The notes beneath the pieces are model-generated. The model was not told the DNA's origin. It worked only from the letters and a program-made list of their open reading frames with translations, and did not search any database. Shown in pieces: positions 8,334-16,522 of a DNA stretch of 45,820 bases. The stretch comes from Oxalobacteraceae bacterium (GTDB lineage Bacteria > Pseudomonadota > Gammaproteobacteria > Burkholderiales > Burkholderiaceae_D), in contig JAJTGE010000003.1 of NCBI GenBank assembly GCA_021298555.1, forward strand, positions 55,295 to 101,114, written 5' to 3'. The translations under genes and the position numbers were made by a program. Each line of letters starts with the position of its first letter. Position 1 is the first letter of the stretch.

Positions 8334-9851
8334 ATGCGTCACTCCCAACTCGTAGAGCTCACGAAACTCACGTTTATTTGTGTGCTCACACTGTCCTCAT
8401 CTATCGTCCGTGGCAATGATCTCACCATCGCACCTAACTCCACGACGATAGATCGCAGTGAGCTAATCAAAGACTTCGAGCGTGAACCCGTAGGTTTGGA
8501 TGGCGTTAGCTTACCCCCCGACTACGCAGCACAATTAGAAGATATACCTATAGAAAATTTTGACCTCTGGGACAGAATTCGCAAAGGGTATGCTATTCCT
8601 GATCTGAATAATCCATTAGTTGCTACACAAACTACGTGGTACAGCTCGCGTCCTGAATATTTACAACGTATTTCGCAACGTGCATCGCGTTATCTGTTTC
8701 ATGTAGTTCAAGAATTAGAAAAACGCAAAATGCCGACTGAAATTGCGTTATTGCCTTTTATTGAATCTGCGTTTAATCCCCAGGCCTTCTCCAGCGCAAA
8801 AGCGGCAGGTATGTGGCAATTTATTCCAAGTACTGGGCGCGACTACAACCTGAAGCAAAATGCATTTCGCGATGAACGTCGTGATGTACTTGCTTCTACC
8901 AATGCTGCATTAAATTATCTGCAAAAACTCTACGGCATGTTTGGTGACTGGCAGTTGGCGCTGGCAGCCTACAACTGGGGAGAAGGATCAGTCTCGCGCG
9001 CTATCGCCAAAGCGGAAGCTGCTGGGCGGCCGACTGATTTCAATGGCCTCTCGGCATTCATGCCCGCTGAAACACGTAACTACTATCCTAAGCTGCAAGC
9101 GGTAAAAAACATTATCGCTACGCCTGCTCAGTACGGCGTCAAACTACCCATGGTCGAGAATCAGCCGTACTTTGTGTCGATTAAAAAAACACGCGACATC
9201 GATGTGAAGTTAGCAGCGCAACTGGCTGAATTACCTATGGAAGAATTCAGGGCCCTCAATCCACAATTCAATCGCCCGGTAATTACTGGTAGCCCGACTA
9301 CGCAAATACTATTGCCTGAGTCGAATGCTGAAAAATTTAAAGAAAATTTATCGAACTGGACCAAGGCACTATCGAGCTGGACAGCGCACAAAGTAACTGC
9401 TGCTCGTGAACGCATAGAGAGTATTGCAGCCCGGTTTAAAACGACGCCAGAAATTATTCGCGAAGCTAATTCTATTCCGGCCAATATGCATCCCAAGGCA
9501 GGATCGACTGTACTGGTGCCCAAGTTGGCCTCTGCACCGGACAAAGATATTAGTCAGGATATTGCAGACAACGCCATGCTTTCCGTTGAGGCAGATGAGC
9601 CTCCAAGGAAAAAAATTAGTGTCAAAGTGAGCAAGCGCGACACCATAGACAGCATTGCAAAACGCTACAAGGTCAAGGTCGCAGAGATACGTCAGTGGAA
9701 TGACATGAAGAACGATAAGCTCTCACCCGGTCAGTCACTGAAATTAGAAGTTCGCGCTCCTAAAAAGGCCAAGGTTAAATCCGACAAAGGCGTTGATAGC
9801 AAACGACCTGCTCACGGAAAATCAGAACACCAACGCCAGCAGCGAAATTAA
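8334..9851 (+). CDS. mltD: Membrane-bound lytic murein transglycosylase D
   Basis: A peptidoglycan-cleaving lytic transglycosylase of the SLT family, 505 residues from the ATG at 8334; an in-frame TTG at 8301 gives 11 more residues but is less likely. The N-terminus (about 1-27) is a hydrophobic signal sequence, without an obvious lipobox cysteine. The SLT catalytic domain spans about 130-245: the catalytic Glu144 lies in LLPFIESAFNPQAFSSAKAAGMWQFIP split around residue 150, followed by LALAAYNWGEGSV. Two LysM-like peptidoglycan-binding modules follow (about 350-400 and 435-480; IDSIAKRYKVKVAEIRQWN is the clearer one). The C-terminus is Lys-rich. Its stop codon overlaps the convergent yejF stop. 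Confidence 0.9.
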   Translation: MRHSQLVELTKLTFICVLTLSSSIVRGNDLTIAPNSTTIDRSELIKDFEREPVGLDGVSLPPDYAAQLEDIPIENFDLWDRIRKGYAIPDLNNPLVATQTTWYSSRPEYLQRISQRASRYLFHVVQELEKRKMPTEIALLPFIESAFNPQAFSSAKAAGMWQFIPSTGRDYNLKQNAFRDERRDVLASTNAALNYLQKLYGMFGDWQLALAAYNWGEGSVSRAIAKAEAAGRPTDFNGLSAFMPAETRNYYPKLQAVKNIIATPAQYGVKLPMVENQPYFVSIKKTRDIDVKLAAQLAELPMEEFRALNPQFNRPVITGSPTTQILLPESNAEKFKENLSNWTKALSSWTAHKVTAARERIESIAARFKTTPEIIREANSIPANMHPKAGSTVLVPKLASAPDKDISQDIADNAMLSVEADEPPRKKISVKVSKRDTIDSIAKRYKVKVAEIRQWNDMKNDKLSPGQSLKLEVRAPKKAKVKSDKGVDSKRPAHGKSEHQRQQRN

Positions 9852-11362
9852 TCGATAGCGATAGGTTCTGGTTCGCTGAGCCTGAAATCTGCCGCTGCCA
9901 GCAACCTTTGGGTGTAAGCGTGTTTAGGTGTGGTCAATACCTCTGAGGTTAGACCACTCTCAACAACCAAACCATCTTTCATCACTATCACCCTATGAGC
10001 CATCGCACGTATAACGGCCAAGTCGTGACTAATAAACAGATACGCAATCCCATGCTTGCGCTGTAAATCCGCCAGTAATTCCAATACTTGATACTGAACC
10101 GATACATCTAATGACGAAGTCGGCTCATCCAAAAGTAGTAAAGCAGGCTTGAGTACCAAGGCGCGCGCAATCGCAATACGCTGACGCTGACCACCTGAAA
10201 ATTCATGCGGATAGCGTGACATAAGCGATGGTGACAAACCCACTTCCTGCAAACTAGCGGCTACCGCATCGCGCAGGGAATGGCGTGGCAAGCCGGGCTT
10301 ATGCAGCTCCAGGCCTTCTGCAACAATCTGCTCAACAGTACGACGCGGAGATAGCGATGCATAAGGATCTTGAAATACCACCTGCATCTGCGCTCGCAAA
10401 GGCTGTAGCTGGCTGCTACGCATATCACTAATAACATGGCCATTAAATTCAATATGACCCTTGGTCTTAGCTACGGATAATCTCAGCAAGGCCATACCCA
10501 ACGTTGATTTACCCGAGCCCGATTCGCCAACAATGCCTAGTGTTTCGCCACGCGGCAGCACTAGGTCCATGCTTTCAACGGCAACAAACTCTTTTTGTCT
10601 AAACCAACTGCGGCGTATCATAAAACTGCAACGCAAACCTTTTGCTTCTATTAACGGCTCTGCACCTGGCACCACATCCGTCACCATGCGTTTGGCATGG
10701 CTGGCCAACAACCGCTGCGTATATTCTTCTCGCGGCTGACCAAATAAGCGTGAGGTATCCGCTGTCTCTATGAGTCGACCGTTTTGCATGACTCCTACTC
10801 TGTCGGCAAAACTTTTAACAAGATTTAGGTCGTGCGTAATCATCAATACCGCCATGCCCTCTTCGCGCTGCAATGTATTGAGTAAAGCGATCATTGCGCG
10901 CTGACGTTGACCACCTGAGAGTTGGTGCGGGTAAGACAGTGCACGACGGGCGGGTTCTGGGATTCCGGTTTTCTCCAGCAATTCAACTGCACGATTAGCG
11001 GCATCGCGTGCATTTAATCCATCGTGCAGCATCACCACTTCAGCGATTTGATTCCCTATGGTGAACAGAGGATTTAGTGCTGTCATCGGCTCCTGAAAAA
11101 TCATGGCGATATCTTTGCCACGCAAGCGTCGCAAAGCATTTTCAGACATCAACTGAATTTTTTGGCCATCAAAAATTTGATTGCCGCGTATCTGCGCATC
11201 AGGTAAGAGACGCATCAAGGCTAACGCGCTAACGGTTTTACCTGACCCAGATTCACCTACCAGGGCAAATTTTTCGCCCTCTTCAATACGAAAGCTCACA
11301 TTGTCGACGACACGACTCGTGCCGAAGCTGACTGACAGACTTTCTACGCGTAACAGGCTCAT
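9848..11362 (-). CDS. yejF: YejF peptide ABC ATPase, first domain lacking Walker B
   Basis: The ATPase subunit of the YejABEF importer, 504 residues with two fused nucleotide-binding domains. NBD1 has Walker A GESGSGKT (36-43), Q-loop Gln90, signature LSGGQRQR (148-155) and H-loop His177. NBD2 has Walker A GESGSGKS (279-286), signature FSGGQRQR (388-395), Walker B with Asp412-Glu413, and His446. Signature to H-loop is 51 residues in NBD2 but only 22 in NBD1: after AMIA (159) the sequence jumps to LLNTLQREEG. The Walker B strand, catalytic Glu and D-loop of NBD1 are therefore absent although the frame stays open. E. coli YejF is about 25 residues longer. Start ATG follows AGGAG and overlaps the yejE stop (ATGA). 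ATP hydrolysis at one site should be lost; an assembly or natural deletion are both possible. Confidence 0.88.
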   Translation of the reverse strand: MSLLRVESLSVSFGTSRVVDNVSFRIEEGEKFALVGESGSGKTVSALALMRLLPDAQIRGNQIFDGQKIQLMSENALRRLRGKDIAMIFQEPMTALNPLFTIGNQIAEVVMLHDGLNARDAANRAVELLEKTGIPEPARRALSYPHQLSGGQRQRAMIALLNTLQREEGMAVLMITHDLNLVKSFADRVGVMQNGRLIETADTSRLFGQPREEYTQRLLASHAKRMVTDVVPGAEPLIEAKGLRCSFMIRRSWFRQKEFVAVESMDLVLPRGETLGIVGESGSGKSTLGMALLRLSVAKTKGHIEFNGHVISDMRSSQLQPLRAQMQVVFQDPYASLSPRRTVEQIVAEGLELHKPGLPRHSLRDAVAASLQEVGLSPSLMSRYPHEFSGGQRQRIAIARALVLKPALLLLDEPTSSLDVSVQYQVLELLADLQRKHGIAYLFISHDLAVIRAMAHRVIVMKDGLVVESGLTSEVLTTPKHAYTQRLLAAADFRLSEPEPIAID

Positions 11363-12411
11363 GTCTTTCTCCTGACATCTAGCGAATTACGTAAGGCATC
11401 ACCTATATTGGTCAGCAGGAGCAAGGTGATTGTTAGTACAGCGAAGGTTGAAAGTGCTATCCACCAGGCGTCCAAATTATTTTTTCCTTGCGCGAGTAAC
11501 TCACCCAAACTAGGCGTCGAGGGAGGAACACCCAGACCCAGAAAATCAAGACTGGTCAATGAAAGAATGGCTGCGCTCATGCGAAAAGGCAAAAACGTAA
11601 CCACCGGTGTCATGCTGTTGGGTAGCACATGGCGCCATATGATTTGCCAGTTCGATAGACCCAGTGCGCGCGCAGCCTGCACATAATCCAAATTGCGATT
11701 ACGTAGAAAATCAGCACGCACATAATCCGATAATCCCATCCAGCCAAACAGGGAAAGCAGCACCAGCAACAACAAAATACTGGGCTCGAAAATAGATGCA
11801 AAAATAATTAGCAAATACAGTTCAGGCATCGAACCCCAGATTTCCATGAAGCGCTGAAATAACAAATCGGTGCGCCCTGCGAAGTAGCCCTGCACTGCAC
11901 CAGTGATGACACCTAGCGCAACGCCAGTAATCGTGAGCGCCAAACCAAACAATATCGATACACGAAAACCGTACACCAGCCGCGCGAACACATCGCGTCC
12001 TCGGTCATCCGTGCCTAGCCAGTTGTCGGTTGTGGGTGGCGCCGGGTTAGGTGCTTTGGCAAAATAATTTAAGGTGTCATAGCGATAGTGGTTGATGGGG
12101 TAAATCGCCCAATTACCGTTGGCCTGAAATTGTTGCTGAATAAATGGATCAAGATAATCTGCTGGTGAATCAAAATCACCGCCAAACGCTGTCTCTGCGT
12201 AGTCCGTCAAAATAGGCGACATGATCTGACCGTTGTAGCGCGCCAGTAGTGGCCGGTCATTGGAAATCAATTCAGCGCACAAACTCAAACCAAAAAATAA
12301 AAGGAAAAGCACAAGGCTCCAATAGCCGCGCCTATCCTGTTTAAAACGTAGCCAGATACGTCGCGATGGCGAGATCGAAGGCTCAGACGCTGAATAATTA
12401 GTTGTACTCAT
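11359..12411 (-). CDS. yejE: Peptide ABC transporter permease YejE
   Basis: Inner-membrane permease of the oligopeptide/dipeptide (OppC/DppC) type, 350 residues. The N-terminus has a cytoplasmic stretch and a first membrane segment (YWSLVLFLLFFGLSLCAEL), then a long periplasmic loop, characteristic of YejE, and DNWLGTDDRGRDVFARLVYG, an OppC-family hallmark. Four or five more membrane segments follow. The coupling motif that contacts the ATPase is at RALGLSNWQIIWRHVLPNSM (EAA-like loop). It overlaps yejB upstream and yejF downstream by four bases each, so the operon is translationally coupled. Confidence 0.93.
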   Translation of the reverse strand: MSTTNYSASEPSISPSRRIWLRFKQDRRGYWSLVLFLLFFGLSLCAELISNDRPLLARYNGQIMSPILTDYAETAFGGDFDSPADYLDPFIQQQFQANGNWAIYPINHYRYDTLNYFAKAPNPAPPTTDNWLGTDDRGRDVFARLVYGFRVSILFGLALTITGVALGVITGAVQGYFAGRTDLLFQRFMEIWGSMPELYLLIIFASIFEPSILLLLVLLSLFGWMGLSDYVRADFLRNRNLDYVQAARALGLSNWQIIWRHVLPNSMTPVVTFLPFRMSAAILSLTSLDFLGLGVPPSTPSLGELLAQGKNNLDAWWIALSTFAVLTITLLLLTNIGDALRNSLDVRRKT

Positions 12412-13469
12412 CGCGCAAGACTTTCAAACTGTACCCGTGGATCAGTCCACACGTAGCACAAATCACCCAGCAGCTTGACTACTAAGCCTATCAAGGTAAA
12501 TAGATAAAGAGTGCCTAATACAACGGGGTAGTCGCGTCGCACCACAGACTCGTAAGACAACAGCCCTAAGCCATCTAATGAAAATAGCGTTTCAATCAGC
12601 AGGCTTCCTGCAAAAAATGCACCGATAAATGCAGCAGGAAATCCAGTTACCAAAGGTATCAAGGCATTACGAAATACATGTTTATACAAAACGGTTTTTT
12701 CAGATAGGCCTTTAGCGCGCGCTGTGAGTACATATTGCTTGCGTATCTCTTCTAGAAAAGTATTTTTAGTCAGCATGGTCATCACGGCAAATGATCCTGC
12801 GACAGATGCTGCAACTGGCAAAGTGATATGCCACAGGTAGTCCGTGGTTTTACCAAACCATGATAGCGACTCCCAATCATCAGAGGTTAATCCACGCAAG
12901 GGAAACCACTGAACAAAACTGCTGCCCGCAAAAACAACAAGTAAAAACACGCCCAAAACAAAACCCGGAATCGAGTAGCCTATTAACACCAGCATGCTGG
13001 TTACGCTATCAAATCGGCTGCCTGCACGCACCGCTTTGGCTACACCCAGCGGTACAGAAATAAAATAGGTAAGAAAAAACGTCCATAAACCTATCGTGAT
13101 CGATACAGGTAATTTGGACTTCACTAATTCCCACACATCCATGTGATGATAAAAACTCTGGCCAAGATCAAATTTTGCGAAGCCCTGTAACATGAGCCAA
13201 AAACGCTCTGCGGGAGGCTTATCGAATCCATACAATGCTTTGATCTCTGCCACGCGCTCGCTATCAACACCTTGACGGCCGCGGTATTCAGACGCACCTG
13301 CGCCCGACGATTCACCAGCACCTGTTTGACCTTTTTTCAGTTCTATCAATGCTTGTTCGACCGGACCGCCGGGAACAAATTGAATCACTGCGAAAGTAAT
13401 AGCAATCACACCCAACAGCGTGGGTATCATTAATAGTATGCGTTTTGCGATGTAGGACCAGAGATTCAT
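12408..13469 (-). CDS. yejB: Peptide ABC transporter permease YejB
   Basis: Inner-membrane permease of the OppB/DppB type, 353 residues, partner of YejE. It opens with the family N-terminus YIAKRILLMIPTLLGVIAIT and FVPGGPVEQAL, has a Gly/Ser-rich linker (residues about 48-66) in the first periplasmic loop, then GFDKPPAERFWLML. The EAA-like loop is TARAKGLSEKTVLYKHVFRNAL, followed by the closing FSLDGLGLLSYESVVRRDYPVV block. The spacing to yejA is 19 bases and to yejE a four-base overlap. In E. coli the Yej system imports peptides including microcin C; the natural substrate here is not shown. Confidence 0.93.
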   Translation of the reverse strand: MNLWSYIAKRILLMIPTLLGVIAITFAVIQFVPGGPVEQALIELKKGQTGAGESSGAGASEYRGRQGVDSERVAEIKALYGFDKPPAERFWLMLQGFAKFDLGQSFYHHMDVWELVKSKLPVSITIGLWTFFLTYFISVPLGVAKAVRAGSRFDSVTSMLVLIGYSIPGFVLGVFLLVVFAGSSFVQWFPLRGLTSDDWESLSWFGKTTDYLWHITLPVAASVAGSFAVMTMLTKNTFLEEIRKQYVLTARAKGLSEKTVLYKHVFRNALIPLVTGFPAAFIGAFFAGSLLIETLFSLDGLGLLSYESVVRRDYPVVLGTLYLFTLIGLVVKLLGDLCYVWTDPRVQFESLAR

Positions 13470-13488
13470 AGCGTTGTCGATAGATTGA

Positions 13489-15291
13489 TCACTGCCGTGG
13501 CTTAACTTGCCACCAACTTGAAATTACATACGGATCGGCTTGGTAATATTTTGGCGCAACGGCTGGAATACCAAACCGATTTCTGTAAGCCACTCTATGC
13601 GTGGCTGAATACCAGTGTGGCACCACGATATATTTATGCAGTAGCACACGATCGAGTGCACGAGATGCAGATACTAGTTGTTCACGCGATTCGGCTCGCA
13701 CTAGGGCTGTAACCAGCGTATCAACTACTGGATCTTTTAGACCCCAGTAATTACTAGAGCCTTTTTCATCCGCTGCTTTGGATCCCAGCATGTCAAACAT
13801 TTCATTGCCTGGGCTAGTCATATCACCAAAGCGCTGACTGGTCATATCAAAATCAAATTCTTCCATACGCTTCTGCACCAAGGCAAAATCTGCCGTGCGT
13901 TGGCTAACCCGTATACCCAGCTTTTCTAAATTACGCACATACACAGCAATAATGCGTGAGAGCGCCGATTGATCATCGAGAATCTCAAAACTGAAAATTT
14001 CGCCGCGAGAATTACGCAATGCGCCATCTTGATATTCCCATCCTGCCTGTTTGAGTAAGTCACGCGCTTGCAAAAGATTAGCGCGCAAAGACGCTGGCGG
14101 ATTGGTGGTCGGCGGCACTGGCGCTGGCCCAAATACAGCGGGGTCTAGTTGTTCGCGCAGAGGCTCCAGCAGAGCCAACTCAGACTGGGAAGGGGATCCC
14201 TTAGCACCCAACTCGGAATTGCTAAAAAAAGAATCTATGCGCGTATATTGACTATAAAACAGTTGGCGATTCATCCATTCAAAATCTAATGCCAAACTCA
14301 GCGCACGACGCACGCGTACATCCTGAAATTGTGGACGTCGCAAATTCATTACAAAGGCCTGCATGCCTGCGCCATTGGAATGCCTGAGCGTGGATTTGAT
14401 TAATTCACCTTTATCAAATTTAGGCCCTTTGTAGGCACGCGCCCAATTCTTTGCACGATACTCCACAACGACATCAAACTCGCCCGCCATGAATGCCTCT
14501 AAGCGGGCCACATCGTCTTTATAGAAACGATAAATAATACGGCCGAAATTAAATGCCCCTTTACGCGCAGGTATGTCGTTACCCCAGTACGCAGGGTTAC
14601 GTTTAAAGGCGATCAATCGACCCAAATCATATTTTTCTATCAGATACGGGCCGCTGGCTATGGGTGGCGTTAACTGTATCTTGTCGAACGGCGTGCCCGC
14701 TGCCCACTTACGTGAAAATACGGGCATGGTTCCAACGATGAGGGGCAATTCGCGATTTAGTGTCTTGAATTCAAATCGTACCGTGAGCTCATCTACCACC
14801 ACGCATTGCTTGACATCCGCATAAATCATTTTGAATTGCGGCGCGCCTTTGGCCATTAACGTATCAAAAGAATACTTAACATCGTCAGCACGTACCGGAT
14901 CGCCATTGTTAAAGCGCGCTTTTGAATTGATACGAAACGTCATCGCAAGCCTATCCGCTGAGAGCGACATGTCGTCTGCCAGCAGGCCATACATGGTGGC
15001 GACTTCATCAGCTGAATTAATGGCCAATGATTCAAACATGAGGTTGGATACGCCAGCCGCAGCGACACCTTTCATGGAAAAAGGATTGAATTTATCGAAG
15101 CTGGTACGCGAATCGGGATTGGCCAGATACAGTTCGCCACCCTTGGGGGCATCTGGATTGAGGTAGTCAAAGTGCGTGAATTGTTGCGGATATTTAGGCG
15201 TGTCATACAAAGAAAATGCATGCGCGGCCCAAACCTGAGCAGTAAAACTGCTAATTACAACAACAATAATGCGGGCGAAAATTCTAATCAT
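13489..15291 (-). CDS. yejA: Peptide-binding periplasmic protein YejA
   Basis: Periplasmic solute-binding protein of the SBP family 5 (Opp/Dpp type), 600 residues and the first gene of the yejABEF operon. A signal peptide covers about residues 1-24 (MIRIFARIIVVVISSFTAQVWAAHA, cleavage near AAHA). The mature N-terminus LYDTPKYPQQFTHFDYLNPDAPKGG is the YejA signature. SGPYLIEKYDLGRLIAFKRNPAYWG and VRRALSLALDFEWMNRQLFY are shared by the whole SBP-5 family. It captures oligopeptides and passes them to YejBE. The start has a purine-rich AGAGAG site. It is divergent from fabI; the 160-base gap holds the fabI promoter. Confidence 0.93.
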   Translation of the reverse strand: MIRIFARIIVVVISSFTAQVWAAHAFSLYDTPKYPQQFTHFDYLNPDAPKGGELYLANPDSRTSFDKFNPFSMKGVAAAGVSNLMFESLAINSADEVATMYGLLADDMSLSADRLAMTFRINSKARFNNGDPVRADDVKYSFDTLMAKGAPQFKMIYADVKQCVVVDELTVRFEFKTLNRELPLIVGTMPVFSRKWAAGTPFDKIQLTPPIASGPYLIEKYDLGRLIAFKRNPAYWGNDIPARKGAFNFGRIIYRFYKDDVARLEAFMAGEFDVVVEYRAKNWARAYKGPKFDKGELIKSTLRHSNGAGMQAFVMNLRRPQFQDVRVRRALSLALDFEWMNRQLFYSQYTRIDSFFSNSELGAKGSPSQSELALLEPLREQLDPAVFGPAPVPPTTNPPASLRANLLQARDLLKQAGWEYQDGALRNSRGEIFSFEILDDQSALSRIIAVYVRNLEKLGIRVSQRTADFALVQKRMEEFDFDMTSQRFGDMTSPGNEMFDMLGSKAADEKGSSNYWGLKDPVVDTLVTALVRAESREQLVSASRALDRVLLHKYIVVPHWYSATHRVAYRNRFGIPAVAPKYYQADPYVISSWWQVKPRQ

Positions 15292-15371
15292 GGCTCTCTA
15301 GACAAGCGTAAACCTGCCAAGCATAGCGTTTTTCGCCCACTACCGCGCGTACATTGAGCGCTGCATGAGAT

Positions 15372-15400
15372 TTGCCCACTCTGGCTCTACCCCCTAAAAT
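15372..15400 (+). promoter_or_regulatory. Candidate fabI promoter
   Basis: TTGCCC (15372-15377) and TAAAAT (15395-15400) are separated by exactly 17 bases, a good sigma-70 arrangement. The transcript would start near 15407, leaving a leader of about 45 bases with a small GC-rich hairpin and an AGGAG site before the fabI ATG. Confidence 0.55.
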
Positions 15401-15451
15401 GGCACGTTTTGCCGGCAATAGCGCCGGTTTGTGGTCTGACAGGAGTTTGAC

Positions 15452-16240
15452 ATGGCATTCTTGCAAGGTAAAAAAATATTGATCACGGGCGTACTTTCCA
15501 ATCGCTCCATTGCTTATGGCATAGCCCAGGCATGTCACCGCGAGGGTGCTGAACTCGCCTTTACTTATGTAGGTGAACGTTTCAAAGAACGTATTACGGA
15601 GTTTGCTCGCGATTTCGGTAGTGAATTGATTTTTGATTGTGATGTGGGTAGTGATGAACAGATTAACAATGTTTTTGCTGATCTCGGAAAATCATGGAGC
15701 CAACTCGACGGCCTGGTACATGCGATAGGCTTTGCCCCACGTGAAGCGATTGCAGGTGATTTTCTCGATGGCCTCTCGCGCGAAAACTTTCGCATCGCCC
15801 ACGACATTTCAGCTTACAGCTTCCCCGCATTGGCTAAGGCTGCGATGCCCATGCTGTCGTCGCGCTCTGCTCTGCTCACTCTCTCTTATTTAGGTGCATT
15901 GCGTGCTCTCCCCAACTACAACACCATGGGCCTGGCCAAGGCGTCGCTGGAAGCCAGCGTACGTTACCTTGCTGAGTCACTGGGCAAGCGCGGAGTACGT
16001 GTTAATGGCATTTCTGCCGGCCCTATCAAAACGCTGGCGGCATCTGGCATTAAAGATTTCGGAAAAATTTTGAACTTCGTAAAAGAAAATGCTCCGCTAC
16101 GTCGCAATGTCACCCTAGAAGATGTGGGCAACGCCGCGGCCTTTCTGCTATCGGACTTAGCCGCTGGCATCACGGGCGAAATAACCTACGTCGATGGTGG
16201 TTTCTCTCAGGTGGTTGCCGGTATGGGTGGGGATGAATAA
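15452..16240 (+). CDS. fabI: Enoyl-[acyl-carrier-protein] reductase (NADH)
   Basis: A 262-residue short-chain dehydrogenase that performs the last step of each fatty acid elongation cycle, reducing trans-2-enoyl-ACP with NADH; it is the target of triclosan-type inhibitors in other species. [15 protein letters not shown] (11-25) is the nucleotide-binding loop. The catalytic pair is Tyr156 and Lys163 in [16 protein letters not shown], at the same numbers as in E. coli. [17 protein letters not shown] is the substrate-loop signature. The length equals the E. coli enzyme. It has its own promoter and terminator and is probably monocistronic. Confidence 0.97.
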   Translation: MAFLQGKKILITGVLSNRSIAYGIAQACHREGAELAFTYVGERFKERITEFARDFGSELIFDCDVGSDEQINNVFADLGKSWSQLDGLVHAIGFAPREAIAGDFLDGLSRENFRIAHDISAYSFPALAKAAMPMLSSRSALLTLSYLGALRALPNYNTMGLAKASLEASVRYLAESLGKRGVRVNGISAGPIKTLAASGIKDFGKILNFVKENAPLRRNVTLEDVGNAAAFLLSDLAAGITGEITYVDGGFSQVVAGMGGDE

Positions 16241-16268
16241 AGGTTGGGGCGACGCCCCACCTTTTTTA
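16241..16268 (+). terminator. fabI terminator
   Basis: The arms AGGTTGGGGC and GCCCCACCT form a GC-rich hairpin directly after the fabI stop, followed by TTTTTT. This is a typical intrinsic terminator. Confidence 0.85.
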
Positions 16269-16388
16269 TCCAAACTCCTGTACAATCTGCCCGCGCTGCA
16301 ACATTTGGCGCTTAGCTGCAATGCACACCCTTAGCATCAACTTGAAAGCCCTCCCGCCTCCTGGTGCCCGTTTTATTGAGCACCGTCC

Positions 16389-16419
16389 CGGCGCAAAGCT
16401 TTTGTGCCGAAACCTTTTT
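16389..16419 (+). promoter_or_regulatory. Hairpin plus T run in the rhlE leader
   Basis: CGGCGCAAA (16389-16397) pairs with TTTGTGCCG (16401-16409) around the loop GCT. AAACCTTTTT follows. It lies 104 bases before the rhlE start and looks like a terminator or attenuator within the leader. A possible -10 box TACAAT is at 16281-16286. Confidence 0.45.
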
Positions 16420-16522
16420 CCGTTTCGTTTGTTTCGCTGGTAGGCGTTGCTTTTGTTATGTCGATCTGCCGTCGTCGGTGATTTCACCGTCTGCGTTCTA
16501 TCGACCTTCTGAAAGACGAATA

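Noticed and set aside
16364-16522. 53-residue N-terminal extension of RhlE
   Set aside because: It starts at TTG, crosses the leader hairpin and has no similarity to RhlE; ATG 16523 fits the family.
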